The notes beneath the pieces were generated by a model. That model was not told the DNA's origin, did no database searches, and saw nothing but the letters and a program-made list of their open reading frames with translations. Below, piece after piece: positions 1 through 14,700 of a stretch of 64,000 nucleotides of DNA (position 1 is the first letter of the stretch; each line of letters opens with the position of its first letter). The stretch is from NCBI GenBank assembly GCA_030848705.1, contig JAUIZM010000024.1, forward strand, positions 1,302,001 through 1,366,000. Reading direction: 5' to 3'. The translations under genes and the position numbers were made by a program. This stretch comes from Heracleum sosnowskyi. Taxonomy: Eukaryota > Streptophyta > Magnoliopsida > Apiales > Apiaceae.

Positions 1-128
1 TCAATGACGAGGCTCACAAGTTTTATCCTTATTCTACATGTAAGTATCTAAGCTCCAAACAAATTTTATGTTTAAATAAGACAATAAAGAAGCTCTAAAT
101 TGATTACTTGTTGAATAAGTCGGGAATA

Positions 129-310
129 AAGCTTTACGTGATTTTCATTCATTTATTGAGAGTAACCCTAAATCCTAACAAGTCAATGACGAAGATCACA
201 AGTTTTATCCTTATTCTACATGTAAGTATCTAAGCTCCAAACAAATTTTATGTTTAAACAAGACAATAAAGAAGCTCTAAATGGATTACTTGTTGAATAA
301 GTCGGGAATA
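129..310 (+). repeat. Representative satellite monomer type A (182 bp)
   Basis: This is an A monomer, from AAGCTTTACGTG to the AAGTCGGGAATA end. Main variant sites across the window are the start (AAGCTTTACGTG or AAGCTTCACCTG), GACGAGGCTC / GACGAAGATC / GACGAAGCTC / AACGAGGCTC, CTCCAAAC or CTCCAAGC, TGTTTAAAC or TGTTAAAAC, and TTGATTAC or TGGATTAC. The TGGATTAC variant nearly always precedes a B monomer, which makes variants useful for tracking higher-order structure. It includes CCCTAAATCCTAAC, a degenerate pair of plant telomere heptamers. Confidence 0.95.
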
Positions 311-487
311 AAGCTCTAAGTGGTTTGGATTGAGAGGAAACCCTAAAATCTAAAAAGTTGGTAATGTGTATATGAAATTAATTGCTTATTCAATAAGTAA
401 ATATCTAAGGGCAAATCAAGTTCATTTTTATTTAAAAAGTCAATAATGAAGCTCTAAATGAATTTCCTGTAAAATAAGTCAAGAATA
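311..487 (+). repeat. Representative satellite monomer type B (177 bp)
   Basis: This is a B monomer, starting AAGCTCTAAGTGG and ending AAGTCAAGAATA. It has diverged strongly from A but stays alignable at both ends and in the CTTATTC..AAGTAAATATCTAAG block. It contains ACCCTAAAATCTAA, a weaker telomere-like stretch, and the near-palindrome CTTATTCAATAAG. Variants include TATCTAAGGGCAAATC, TATTCAAGGGTAAATC, TTTATTGAAAAAGTC with AAAATTAGTC, and TTTCCTGTAAAATAAG. Confidence 0.94.
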
Positions 488-3400
488 AAGCTTTACGTGA
501 TTTTCATTCATTTATTGAGAGTAACCCTAAATCCTAACAAGTCAATGACGAGGCTCACAAGTTTTATCCTTATTCTACATGTAAGTATCTAAGCTCCAAA
601 CAAATTTTATGTTTAAACAAGACAATAAAGAAGCTCTAAATTGATTACTTGTTGAATAAGTCGGGAATAAAGCTCTAAGTGGTTTGGATTGAGAGGAAAC
701 CCTAAAATCTAAAAAGTTGGTAATGTGTATATGAAATTAATTGCTTATTCAATAAGTAAATATTCAAGGGTAAATCAAGTTCATTTTTATTTAAAAAGTC
801 AATAATGAAGCTCTAAATGAATTTCTTGTAAAATAAGTCAAGAATAAAGCTTTACGTGATTTTCATTCATTTATTGAGAGTAACCCTAAATCCTAACAAG
901 TCAATGACGAGGCTCACAAGTTTTATCCTTATTCTACATGTAAGTATCTAAGCTCCAAGCAAATTTTATGTTTAAACAAGACAATAAAGAAGCTCTAAAT
1001 TGATTACTTGTTGAATAAGTCGGGAATAAAGCTTCACCTGATTTTCATTCATTTATTGAGAGTAACCCTAAATCCTAACAAGTCAATAACGAGGCTCACA
1101 AGTTTTATCCTTATTCTACATATAAGTATCTAAGCTCCAAACAAATTTTATGTTTAAACAAGACAATAAAGAAGCTCTAAATTGATTACTTGTTGAATAA
1201 GTCGGGAATAAAGCTTTACGTGATTTTCATTCATTTATTGAGAGTAACCCTAAATCCTAACAATTTAATGACGAAGATCACAAGTTTTATCCTTATTCTA
1301 CATGTAAGTATCTAAGCTCCAAACAAATTTTATGTTTAAACAAGACAAGAATGAAGCTCTAAATGGATTACTTGTTGAATAAGTCGGGAATAAAGCTCTA
1401 AGTGGTTTGGATTGAGAGGAAACCCTAAAATCTAAAAAGTTGGTAATGTGTATATGAAATTAATTGCTTATTCAATAAGTAAATATCTAAGGGTAAATCA
1501 TGTTCATTTTTATTTAAAAAGTCAATAATGAAGCTCTAAATGAATTACTTGTAAAATAAGTCAAGAATAAAGCTTTACGTGATTTTCATTCATTTATTGA
1601 GAGTAACCCTAAATCCTAACAAGTCAATGACGAGGCTCACAAGTTTTATCCTTATTCTACATGTAAGTATCTAAGCTCCAAACAAATTTTATGTTTAAAC
1701 AAGACAATAAAGAAGCTCTAAATTGATTACTTATTGAATAAGTCGGGAATAAAGCTTTACGTGATTTTCATTCATTTATTGAGAGTAACCCTAATTCTAA
1801 CAAGTCAATGACGAAGCTCACAAGTTTTATCCTTATTCTACATGTAAGTATCTAAGCTCCAAACAAATTTTATGTTAAAACAAGACAATAAAGAAGCTCT
1901 AAATGGATTACTTGTTGAATAAGTCGGGAATAAAGCTCTAAGTGGTTTGGATTGAGAGGAAACCCTAAAATCTAAAAAGTTGGTAATGTGTATATGAAAT
2001 TAATTGCTTATCAATAAGTAAATATCTAAGGGTAAATCATGTTCATTTTTATTTAAAAAGTCAATAATGAAGCTCTAAATGAATTTCTTGTAAAATAAGT
2101 CAAGAATAAAGCTTTACGTGATTTTCATTCATTTATTGAGAGTAACCCTAAATCCTAACAAGTCAATGACGAGGCTCACAAGTTTTATCCTTATTCTACA
2201 TGTAAGTATCTACGCTCCAAACAAATTTTATGTTTAAATAAGACAATAAAGAAGCTCTAAATTGATCACTTGTTGAATAAGTCGGGAATAAAGCTTTACG
2301 TGATTTTCATTCATTTATTGAGAGTAACCCTAAATCCTAACAAGTCAATGACGAAGATCATAAGTTTTATCCTTATTCTACATGTAAGTATCTAAGCTCC
2401 AAACAAATTTTATGTTTAAACAAGACAATAAAGAAGCTCTAAATGGATTACTTGTTGAATAAGTCGGGAATAAAGCTCTAAGTGGTTTGGATTGAGAGGA
2501 AACCCTAAAATCTAAAAAGTTGGTAATGTGTATATGAAATTAATTGCTTATTCAATAAGTAAATATCTAAGGGCAAATCAAGTTCATTTTTATTTAAAAA
2601 GTCAATAATGAAGCTCTAAATGAATTTCCTGTAAAATAAGTCAAGAATAAAGCTTTACGTGATTTTCATTCATTTATTGAGAGTAACCCTAAATCCTAAC
2701 AAGTCAATGACGAGGCTCACAAGTTTTATCCTTATTCTACATGTAAGTATCTAAGCTCCAAACAAATTTTATGTTTAAACAAGACAATAAAGAAGCTCTA
2801 AATTGATTACTTGTTGAATAAGTCGGGAATAAAGCTCTAAGTGGTTTGGATTGAGAGGAAACCCTAAAATCTAAAAATTTGGTAATGTGTATATGAAATT
2901 AATTGCTTATTCAATAAGTAAATATTCAAGGGTAAATCAAGTTCATTTTTATTTAAAAAGTCAATAATGAAGCTCTAAATGAATTTCTTGTAAAATAAGT
3001 CAAGAATAAAGCTTTACGTGATTTTCATTCATTTATTGAGAGTAACCCTAAATCCTAACAAGTCAATGACGAGGCTCACAAGTTTTATCCTTATTCTACA
3101 TGTAAGTATCTAAGCTCCAAGCAAATTTTATGTTTAAACAAGACAATAAAGAAGCTCTAAATTGATTACTTGTTGAATAAGTCGGGAATAAAGCTTCACC
3201 TGATTTTCATTCATTTATTGAGAGTAACCCTAAATCCTAACAAGTCAATAACGAGGCTCACAAGTTTTATCCTTATTCTACATGTAAGTATCTAAGCTCC
3301 AAACAAATTTTATGTTTAAACAAGACAATAAAGAAGCTCTAAATTGATTACTTGTTGAATAAGTCGGGAATAAAGCTTTACGTGATTTTCATTCATTTAT

Positions 3401-6400
3401 TGAGAGTAACCCTAAATCCTAACAAGTCAATGACGAAGATCACAAGTTTTATCCTTATTCTACATGTAAGTATCTAAGCTCCAAACAAATTTTATGTTTA
3501 AACAAGACAAGAATGAAGCTCTAAATGGATTACTTGTTGAATAAGTCGGGAATAAAGCTCTAAGTGGTTTGGATTGAGAGGAAACCCTAAAATCTAAAAA
3601 GTTGGTAATGTGTATATGAAATTAATTGCTTATTCAATAAGTAAATATCTAAGGGTAAATCATGTTCATTTTTATTTAAAAAGTCAATAATGAAGCTCTA
3701 AATGAATTACTTGTAAAATAAGTCAAGAATAAAGCTTTACGTGATTTTCATTCATTTATTGAGAGTAACCCTAAATCCTAACAAGTCAATGACGAGGCTC
3801 ACAAGTTTTATCCTTATTCTACATGTAAGTATCTAAGCTCCAAACAAATTTTATGTTTAAACAAGACAATAAAGAAGCTCTAAATTGATTACTTATTGAA
3901 TAAGTCGGGAATAAAGCTTTACGTGATTTTCATTCATTTATTGAGAGTAACCCTAATTCTAACAAGTCAATGACGAAGCTCACAAGTTTTATCCTTATTC
4001 TACATGTAAGTATCTAAGCTCCAAACAAATTTTATGTTAAAACAAGACAATAAAGAAGCTCTAAATGGATTACTTGTTGAATAAGTCGGGAATAAAGCTC
4101 TAAGTGGTTTGGATTGAGAGAAAACCCTAAAATCTAAAAAGTTGGTAATGTGTATATGAAATTAATTGCTTATTCAATAAGTAAATATTTAAGGGTAAAT
4201 CAAGTTCATTTTTATTTAAAAAGTCAATAATGAAGCTCTAAATGAATTTCTTGTAAAATAAGTCAAGAATAAAGCTTTACGTGATTTTCATTCATTTATT
4301 GAGAGTAACCCTAAATCCTAACAAGTCAATGACGAGGCTCACAAGTTTTATCCTTATTCTACATGTAAGTATCTACGCTCCAAACAAATTTTATGTTTAA
4401 ATAAGACAATAAAGAAGCTCTAAATTGATTACTTGTTGAATAAGTCGGGAATAAAGCTTTACGTGATTTTCATTCATTTATTGAGAGTAACCCTAAATCC
4501 TAACAAGTCAATGACGAAGATCACAAGTTTTATCCTTATTCTACATGTAAGTATCTAAGCTCCAAACAAATTTTATGTTTAAACAAGACAATAAAGAAGC
4601 TCTAAATGGATTACTTGTTGAATAAGTCGGGAATAAAGCTCTAAGTGGTTTGGATTGAGAGGAAACCCTAAAATCTAAAAAGTTGGTAATGTGTATATGA
4701 AATTAATTGCTTATTCAATAAGTAAATATCTAAGGGCAAATCAAGTTCATTTTTATTTAAAAAGTCAATAATGAAGCTCTAAATGAATTTCCTGTAAAAT
4801 AAGTCAAGAATAAAGCTTTACGTGATTTTCATTCATTTATTGAGAGTAACCCTAAATCCTAACAAGTCAATGACGAGGCTCACAAGTTTTATCCTTATTC
4901 TACATGTAAGTATCTAAGCTCCAAACAAATTTTATGTTTAAACAAGACAATAAAGAAGCTCTAAATTGATTACTTGTTGAATAAGTCGGGAATAAAGCTC
5001 TAAGTGGTTTGGATTGAGAGGAAACCCTAAAATCTAAAAAGTTGGTAATGTGTATATGAAATTAATTGCTTATTCAATAAGTAAATATTCAAGGGTAAAT
5101 CAAGTTCATTTTTATTTAAAAAGTCAATAATGAAGCTCTAAATGAATTTCTTGTAAAATAAGTCAAGAATAAAGCTTTACGTGATTTTCATTCATTTATT
5201 GAGAGTAACCCTAAATCCTAACAAGTCAATGACGAGGCTCACAAGTTTTATCCTTATTCTACATGTAAGTATCTAAGCTCCAAGCAAATTTTATGTTTAA
5301 ACAAGACAATAAAGAAGCTCTAAATTGATTACTTGTTGAATAAGTCGGGAATAAAGCTTCACCTGATTTTCATTCATTTATTGAGAGTAACCCTAAATCC
5401 TAACAAGTCAATAACGAGGCTCACAAGTTTTATCCTTATTCTACATGTAAGTATCTAAGCTCCAAACAAATTTTATGTTTAAACAAGACAATAAAGAAGC
5501 TCTAAATTGATTACTTGTTGAATAAGTCGGGAATAAAGCTTTACGTGATTTTCATTCATTTATTGAGAGTAACCCTAAATCCTAACAAGTCAATGACGAA
5601 GATCACAAGTTTTATCCTTATTCTACATGTAAGTATCTAAGCTCCAAACAAATTTTATGTTTAAACAAGACAAGAATGAAGCTCTAAATGGATTACTTGT
5701 TGAATAAGTCGGGAATAAAGCTCTAAGTGGTTTGGATTGAGAGGAAACCCTAAAATCTAAAAAGTTGGTAATGTGTATATGAAATTAATTGCTTATTCAA
5801 TAAGTAAATATCTAAGGGTAAATCATGTTCATTTTTATTTAAAAAGTCAATAATGAAGCTCTAAATGAATTTCTTGTAAAATAAGTCAAGAATAAAGCTT
5901 TACGTGATTTTCATTCATTTATTGAGAGTAACCCTAAATCCTAACAAGTCAATGACGAGGCTCACAAGTTTTATCCTTATTCTACATGTAAGTATCTAAG
6001 CTCCAAACAAATTTTATGTTTAAACAAGACAATAAAGAAGCTCTAAATTGATTACTTATTGAATAAGTCGGGAATAAAGCTTTACGTGATTTTCATTCAT
6101 TTATTGAGAGTAACCCTAATTCTAACAAGTCAATGACGAAGCTCACAAGTTTTATCCTTATTCTACATGTAAGTATCTAAGCTCCAAACAAATTTTATGT
6201 TAAAACAAGACAATAAAGAAGCTCTAAATGGATTACTTGTTGAATAAGTCGGGAATAAAGCTCTAAGTGGTTTGGATTGAGAGGAAACCCTAAAATCTAA
6301 AAAGTTGGTAATGTGTATATGAAATTAATTGCTTATTCAATAAGTAAATATTCAAGGGTAAATCAAGTTCATTTTTATTTAAAAAGTCAATAATGAAGCT

Positions 6401-9400
6401 CTAAATGAATTTCTTGTAAAATAAGTCAAGAATAAAGCTTTACGTGATTTTCATTCATTTATTGAGAGTAACCCTAAATCCTAACAAGTCAATGACGAGG
6501 CTCACAAGTTTTATCCTTATTCTACATGTAAGTATCTAAGCTCCAAGCAAATTTTATGTTTAAACAAGACAATAAAGAAGCTCTAAATTGATTACTTGTT
6601 GAATAAGTCGGGAATAAAGCTTCACCTGATTTTCATTCATTTATTGAGAGTAACCCTAAATCCTAACAAGTCAATAACGAGGCTCACAAGTTTTATCCTT
6701 ATTCTACATGTAAGTATCTAAGCTCCAAACAAATTTTATGTTTAAACAAGACAATAAAGAAGCTCTAAATTGATTACTTGTTGAATAAGTCGGGAATAAA
6801 GCTTTACGTGATTTTCATTCATTTATTGAGAGTAACCCTAAATCCTAACAAGTCAATAACGAAGATCACAAGTTTTATCCTTATTCTACATGTAAGTATC
6901 TAAGCTCCAAACAAATTTTATGTTAAAACAAGACAATAAAGAAGCTCTAAATGGATTACTTGTTGAATAAGTCGGGAATAAAGCTCTAAGTGGTTTGGAT
7001 TGAGAGGAAACCCTAAAATCTAAAAAGTTGGTAATGTGTATATGAAATTAATTGCTTATTCAATAAGTAAATATTCAAGGGTAAATCAAGTTCATTTTCA
7101 TTTAAAAAGTCAATAATGAAGCTCTAAATGAATTTCTTGTAAAATAAGTCAAGAATAAAGCTTTATGTGATTTTCATTCATTTATTGAGAGTAACCCTAA
7201 ATCCTAACAAGTCAATGACGAGGCTCACAAGTTTTATCCTTATTCTACATGTAAGTATCTAAGCTCCAAGCAAATTTTATGTTTAAACAAGACAATAAAG
7301 AAGCTCTAAATTGATTACTTGTTGAATAAGTCGGGAATAAAGCTTCACCTGATTTTCATTCATTTATTGAGAGTAACCCTAAATCCTAACAAGTCAATAA
7401 CGAGGCTCACAAGTTTTATCCTTATTCTACATGTAAGTATCTAAGCTCCAAACAAATTTTATGTTTAAACAAGACAATAAAGAAGCTCTAAATTGATTAC
7501 TTGTTGAATAAGTCGGGAATAAAGCTCTAAGTGGTTTGGATTGAGAGGAAACCCTAAAATCTAAAAAGTTGGTAATGTGTATATGAAATTAATTGCTTAT
7601 TCAATAAGTAAATATTCAAGGGTAAATCAAGTTCATTTTTATTTAAAAAGTCAATAATGAAGCTCTAAATGAATTTCTTGTAAAATAAGTCAAGAATAAA
7701 GCTTTATGTGATTTTCATTCATTTATTGAGAGAAACCCTAAATCCTAACAAGTCAATAACGAAGCTCACAAGTTTTATCCTTATTCTACATGTATGTATC
7801 TAAGCTCCAAACAAATTTTATGTTTAAACAAGACAATAAAGAAGCTCTAAATTGATTACTTGTTTAATAAGTCGGGAATAAAGCTTTACGTGATTTTCAT
7901 TCATTTATTGAGAGTACCCCTAAATCCTAACAAGTCAATGACGAAGATCACAAGTTTTATCCTTATTCTACATGTAAGTATCTAAGCTCCAAACAAATTT
8001 TATGTTTAAACAAGACAATAAAGAAGCTCTAAATGGATTACTTGTTGAATAAGTCGGGAATAAAGCTCTAAGTGGTTTGGATTGAGAGGAAACCCTAAAA
8101 TCTAAAAAGTTGGTAATGTGTATATGAAATTAATTGCTTATTCAATAAGTAAATATCTAAGGGCAAATCAAGTTCATTTTTATTTAAAAAGTCAATAATG
8201 AAGCTCTAAATGAATTTCCTGTAAAATAAGTCAAGAATAAAGCTTTACGTGATTTTCATTCATTTATTGAGAGTAACCCTAAATCCTAACAAGTCAATGA
8301 CGAGGCTCACAAGTTTTATCCTTATTCTACATGTAAGTATCTAAGCTCCAAACAAATTTTATGTTTAAACAAGACAATAAAGAAGCTCTAAATTGATTAC
8401 TTGTTGAATAAGTCGGGAATAAAGCTTTACGTGATTTTCATTCATTTATTGAGAGTAACCCTAAATCCTAACAAGTCAATGACGAAGCTCACAAGTTTTA
8501 TCCTTATTCTACATGTAAGTATCTAAGCTCCAAACAAATTTTATGTTAAAACAAGACAATAAAGAAGCTCTAAATGGATTACTTGTTGAATAAGTCGGGA
8601 ATAAAGCTCTAAGTGGTTTGGATTGAGAGGAAACCCTAAAATCTAAAAAGTTGGTAATGTGTATATGAAATTAATTGCTTATTCAATAAGTAAATATTCA
8701 AGGGTAAATCAAGTTCATTTTTATTTAAAAAGTCAATAATGAAGCTCTAAATGAATTTCTTGTAAAATAAGTCAAGAATAAAGCTTTACGTGATTTTCAT
8801 TCATTTATTGAGAGTAACCCTAAATCCTAACAAGTCAATGACGAGGCTCACAAGTTTTATCCTTATTCTACATGTAAGTATCTAAGCTCCAAGCAAATTT
8901 TATGTTTAAACAAGACAATAAAGAAGCTCTAAATTGATTACTTGTTGAATAAGTCGGGAATAAAGCTTCACCTGATTTTCATTCATTTATTGAGAGTAAC
9001 CCTAAATCCTAACAAGTCAATAACGAGGCTCACAAGTTTTATCCTTATTCTACATGTAAGTATCTAAGCTCCAAACAAATTTTATGTTTAAACAAGACAA
9101 TAAAGAAGCTCTAAATTGATTACTTGTTGAATAAGTCGGGAATAAAGCTTTACGTGATTTTCATTCATTTATTGAGAGTAACCCTAAATCCTAACAAGTC
9201 AATGACGAAGCTCACAAGTTTTATCCTTATTCTACATGTAAGTATCTAAGCTCCAAACAAATTTTATGTTAAAACAAGACAATAAAGAAGCTCTAAATGG
9301 ATTACTTGTTGAATAAGTCGGGAATAAAGCTCTAAGTGGTTTGGATTGAGAGGAAACCCTAAAATCTAAAAAGTTGGTAATGTGTATATGAAATTAATTG

Positions 9401-10457
9401 CTTATTCAATAAGTAAATATCTAAGGGTAAATCAAGTTCATTTTTATTTAAAAAGTCAATAATGAAGCTCTAAATGAATTTCTTGTAAAATAAGTCAAGA
9501 ATAAAGCTTTACGTGATTTTCATTCATTTATTGAGAGTAACCCTAAATCCTAACAAGTCAATGACGAGGCTCACAAGTTTTATCCTTATTCTACATGTAA
9601 GTATCTAAGCTCCAAGCAAATTTTATGTTTAAACAAGACAATAAAGAAGCTCTAAATTGATTACTTGTTGAATAAGTCGGGAATAAAGCTTCACCTGATT
9701 TTCATTCATTTATTGAGAGTAACCCTAAATCCTAACAAGTCAATAACGAGGCTCACAAGTTTTATCCTTATTCTACATGTAAGTATCTAAGCTCCAAACA
9801 AATTTTATGTTTAAACAAGACAATAAAGAAGCTCTAAATTGATTACTTGTTGAATAAGTCGGGAATAAAGCTCTAAGTGGTTTGGATTGAGAGGAAACCC
9901 TAAAATCTAAAAAGTTGGTAATGTGTATATGAAATTAATTGCTTATTCAATAAGTAAATATTCAAGGGTAAATCAAGTTCATTTTTATTTAAAAAGTCAA
10001 TAATGAAGCTCTAAATGAATTTCTTGTAAAATAAGTCAAGAATAAAGCTTTATGTGATTTTCATTCATTTATTGAGAGTAACCCTAAATCCTAACAAGTC
10101 AATGACGAGGCTCACAAGTTTTATCCTTATTCTACATGTAAGTATCTAAGCTCCAAGCAAATTTTATGTTTAAACAAGACAATAAAGAAGCTCTAAATTG
10201 ATTACTTGTTGAATAAGTCGGGAATAAAGCTTCACCTGATTTTCATTCATTTATTGAGAGTAACCCTAAATCCTAACAAGTCAATAACGAGGCTCACAAG
10301 TTTTATCCTTATTCTACATGTAAGTATCTAAGCTCCAAACAAATTTTATGTTTAAACAAGACAATAAAGAAGCTCTAAATTGATTACTTGTTGAATAAGT
10401 CGGGAATAAAGCTTTACGTGATTTTCATTCATTTATTGAGAGTAACCCTAAATCCTA

Positions 10458-11730
10458 ACAAAAGTCAATGACGAAGCTCACAAGTTTTATCCTTATTCTA
10501 CATGTAAGTATCTAAGCTCCAAACAAATTTTATGTTAAAACAAGACAATAAAGAAGCTCTAAATGGATTACTTGTTGAATAAGTCGGGAATAAAGCTCTA
10601 AGTGGTTTGGATTGAGAGGAAACCCTAAAATCTAAAAAGTTGGTAATGTGTATATGAAATTAATTGCTTATTCAATAAGTAAATATTCAAGGGTAAATCA
10701 AGTTCATTTTTATTTAAAAAGTCAATAATGAAGCTCTAAATGAATTTCTTGTAAAATAAGTCAAGAATAAAGCTTTACGTGATTTTCATTCATTTATTGA
10801 GAGTAACCCTAAATCCTAACAAGTCAATGACGAGGCTCACAAGTTTTATCCTTATTCTACATGTAAGTATCTAAGCTCCAAGCAAATTTTATGTTTAAAC
10901 AAGACAATAAAGAAGCTCTAAATTGATTACTTGTTGAATAAGTCGGGAATAAAGCTTCACCTGATTTTCATTCATTTATTGAGAGTAACCCTAAATCCTA
11001 ACAAGTCAATAACGAGGCTCACAAGTTTTATCCTTATTCTACATGTAAGTATCTAAGCTCCAAACAAATTTTATGTTTAAACAAGACAATAAAGAAGCTC
11101 TAAATTGATTACTTGTTGAATAAGTCGGGAATAAAGCTCTAAGTGGTTTGGATTGAGAGGAAACCCTAAAATCTAAAAAGTTGGTAATGTGTATATGAAA
11201 TTAATTGCTTATTCAATGAGTAAATATTCAAGGGTAAATCAAGTTCATTTTTATTTAAAAAGTCAATAATGAAGCTCTAAATGAATTTCTTGTAAAATAA
11301 GTCAAGAATAAAGCTTTATGTGATTTTCATTCATTTATTGAGAGTAACCCTAAATCCTAACAAGTCAATGACGAGGCTCACAAGTTTTATCCTTATTCTA
11401 CATGTAAGTATCTAAGCTCCAAGCAAATTTTATGTTTAAACAAGACAATAAAGAAGCTCTAAATTGATTACTTGTTGAATAAGTCGGGAATAAAGCTTCA
11501 CCTGATTTTCATTCATTTATTGAGAGTAACCCTAAATCCTAACAAGTCAATAACGAGGCTCACAAGTTTTATCCTTATTCTACATGTAAGTATCTAAGCT
11601 CCAAACAAATTTTATGTTTAAACAAGACAATAAAGAAGCTCTAAATTGATTACTTGTTGAATAAGTCGGGAATAAAGCTTTACGTGATTTTCATTCATTT
11701 ATTGAGAGTAACCCTAAATCCTAACAAAAG
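10458..11730. repeat. 7-monomer higher-order repeat, period about 1,265 bp
   Basis: The rare junction CCTAACAAAAGTCAATG (two extra bases) recurs near 10460 and 11725, and again near 16602 and 17867. The distance is 1,265 bp both times, equal to five A and two B monomers (order A-B-A-A-B-A-A). The offset between the two pairs is 6,142 bp. A second marker, CAATGAGTAAATATTC, recurs near 11216 and 17358 with the same offset, so a larger segment was copied as a unit. Confidence 0.82.
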
Positions 11731-14700
11731 TCAATGACGAAGCTCACAAGTTTTATCCTTATTCTACATGTAAGTATCTAAGCTCCAAACAAATTTTATG
11801 TTAAAACAAGACAATAAAGAAGCTCTAAATTGATTACTTGTTGAATAAGTCGGGAATAAAGCTTCACCTGATTTTCATTCATTTATTGAGAGTAACCCTA
11901 AATCCTAACAAGTCAATAACGAGGCTCACAAGTTTTATCCTTATTCTACATGTAAGTATCTAAGCTCCAAACAAATTTTATGTTTAAACAAGACAATAAA
12001 GAAGCTCTAAATTGATTACTTGTTGAATAAGTCGGGAATAAAGCTCTAAGTGGTTTGGATTGAGAGGAAACCCTAAAATCTAAAAAGTTGGTAATGTGTA
12101 TATGAAATTAATTGCTTATTCAATAAGTAAATATTCAAGGGTAAATCAAGTTCATTTTTATTTAAAAAGTCAATAATGAAGCTCTAAATGAATTTCTTGT
12201 AAAATAAGTCAAGAATAAAGCTTTATGTGATTTTCATTCATTTATTGAGAGAAACCCTAAATCCTAACAAGTCAATAACGAAGCTCACAAGTTTTATCCT
12301 TATTCTACATGTATGTATCTAAGCTCCAAACAAATTTTATGTTTAAACAAGACAATAAAGAAGCTCTAAATTGATTACTTGTTTAATAAGTCGGGAATAA
12401 AGCTTTACGTGATTTTCATTCATTTATTGAGAGTACCCCTAAATCCTAACAAGTCAATGACGAAGATCACAAGTTTTATCCTTATTCTACATGTAAGTAT
12501 CTAAGCTCCAAACAAATTTTATGTTTAAACAAGACAATAAAGAAGCTCTAAATGGATTACTTGTTGAATAAGTCGGGAATAAAGCTCTAAGTGGTTTGGA
12601 TTGAGAGGAAACCCTAAAATCTAAAAAGTTGGTAATGTGTATATGAAATTAATTGCTTATTCAATAAGTAAATATCTAAGGGCAAATCAAGTTCATTTTT
12701 ATTTAAAAAGTCAATAATGAAGCTCTAAATGAATTTCCTGTAAAATAAGTCAAGAATAAAGCTTTACGTGATTTTCATTCATTTATTGAGAGTAACCCTA
12801 AATCCTAACAAGTCAATGACGAGGCTCACAAGTTTTATCCTTATTCTACATGTAAGTATCTAAGCTCCAAACAAATTTTATGTTTAAACAAGACAATAAA
12901 GAAGCTCTAAATTGATTACTTGTTGAATAAGTCGGGAATAAAGCTTTACGTGATTTTCATTCATTTATTGAGAGTAACCCTAAATCCTAACAAGTCAATG
13001 ACGAAGCTCACAAGTTTTATCCTTATTCTACATGTAAGTATCTAAGCTCCAAACAAATTTTATGTTAAAACAAGACAATAAAGAAGCTCTAAATGGATTA
13101 CTTGTTGAATAAGTCGGGAATAAAGCTCTAAGTGGTTTGGATTGAGAGGAAACCCTAAAATCTAAAAAGTTGGTAATGTGTATATGAAATTAATTGCTTA
13201 TTCAATAAGTAAATATCTAAGGGTAAATCAAGTTCATTTTTATTTAAAAAGTCAATAATGAAGCTCTAAATGAATTTCTTGTAAAATAAGTCAAGAATAA
13301 AGCTTTACGTGATTTTCATTCATTTATTGAGAGTAACCCTAAATCCTAACAAGTCAATGACGAGGCTCACAAGTTTTATCCTTATTCTACATGTAAGTAT
13401 CTAAGCTCCAAGCAAATTTTATGTTTAAACAAGACAATAAAGAAGCTCTAAATTGATTACTTGTTGAATAAGTCGGGAATAAAGCTTCACCTGATTTTCA
13501 TTCATTTATTGAGAGTAACCCTAAATCCTAACAAGTCAATAACGAGGCTCACAAGTTTTATCCTTATTCTACATGTAAGTATCTAAGCTCCAAACAAATT
13601 TTATGTTTAAACAAGACAATAAAGAAGCTCTAAATTGATTACTTGTTGAATAAGTCGGGAATAAAGCTCTAAGTGGTTTGGATTGAGAGGAAACCCTAAA
13701 ATCTAAAAAGTTGGTAATGTGTATATGAAATTAATTGCTTATTCAATAAGTAAATATTCAAGGGTAAATCAAGTTCATTTTTATTTAAAAAGTCAATAAT
13801 GAAGCTCTAAATGAATTTCTTGTAAAATAAGTCAAGAATAAAGCTTTATGTGATTTTCATTCATTTATTGAGAGAAACCCTAAATCCTAACAAGTCAATA
13901 ACGAAGCTCACAAGTTTTATCCTTATTCTACATGTATGTATCTAAGCTCCAAACAAATTTTATGTTTAAACAAGACAATAAAGAAGCTCTAAATTGATTA
14001 CTTGTTTAATAAGTCGGGAATAAAGCTTTACGTGATTTTCATTCATTTATTGAGAGTACCCCTAAATCCTAACAAGTCAATGACGAAGATCACAAGTTTT
14101 ATCCTTATTCTACATGTAAGTATCTAAGCTCCAAACAAATTTTATGTTTAAACAAGACAATAAAGAAGCTCTAAATGGATTACTTGTTGAATAAGTCGGG
14201 AATAAAGCTCTAAGTGGTTTGGATTGAGAGGAAACCCTAAAATCTAAAAAGTTGGTAATGTGTATATGAAATTAATTGCTTATTCAATAAGTAAATATCT
14301 AAGGGCAAATCAAGTTCATTTTTATTTAAAAAGTCAATAATGAAGCTCTAAATGAATTTCCTGTAAAATAAGTCAAGAATAAAGCTTTACGTGATTTTCA
14401 TTCATTTATTGAGAGTAACCCTAAATCCTAACAAGTCAATGACGAGGCTCACAAGTTTTATCCTTATTCTACATGTAAGTATCTAAGCTCCAAACAAATT
14501 TTATGTTTAAACAAGACAATAAAGAAGCTCTAAATTGATTACTTGTTGAATAAGTCGGGAATAAAGCTTTACGTGATTTTCATTCATTTATTGAGAGTAA
14601 CCCTAAATCCTAACAAGTCAATGACGAAGCTCACAAGTTTTATCCTTATTCTACATGTAAGTATCTAAGCTCCAAACAAATTTTATGTTAAAACAAGACA

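Larger units (their letters stand above)
1..6300. repeat. 12-monomer higher-order repeat, period about 2,163 bp
   Basis: Diagnostic variants recur at a fixed distance. TACGCTCC occurs near 2211 and 4374. TATGTTAAAAC occurs near 1871, 4033 and 6196. TTTAAATAAGAC occurs near 71, 2233 and 4396. The spacing of 2,162-2,163 bp equals eight A plus four B monomers minus a 1-bp deletion in a CCCTAATTCTAAC variant. Almost three copies are present before the pattern changes. Confidence 0.88.
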
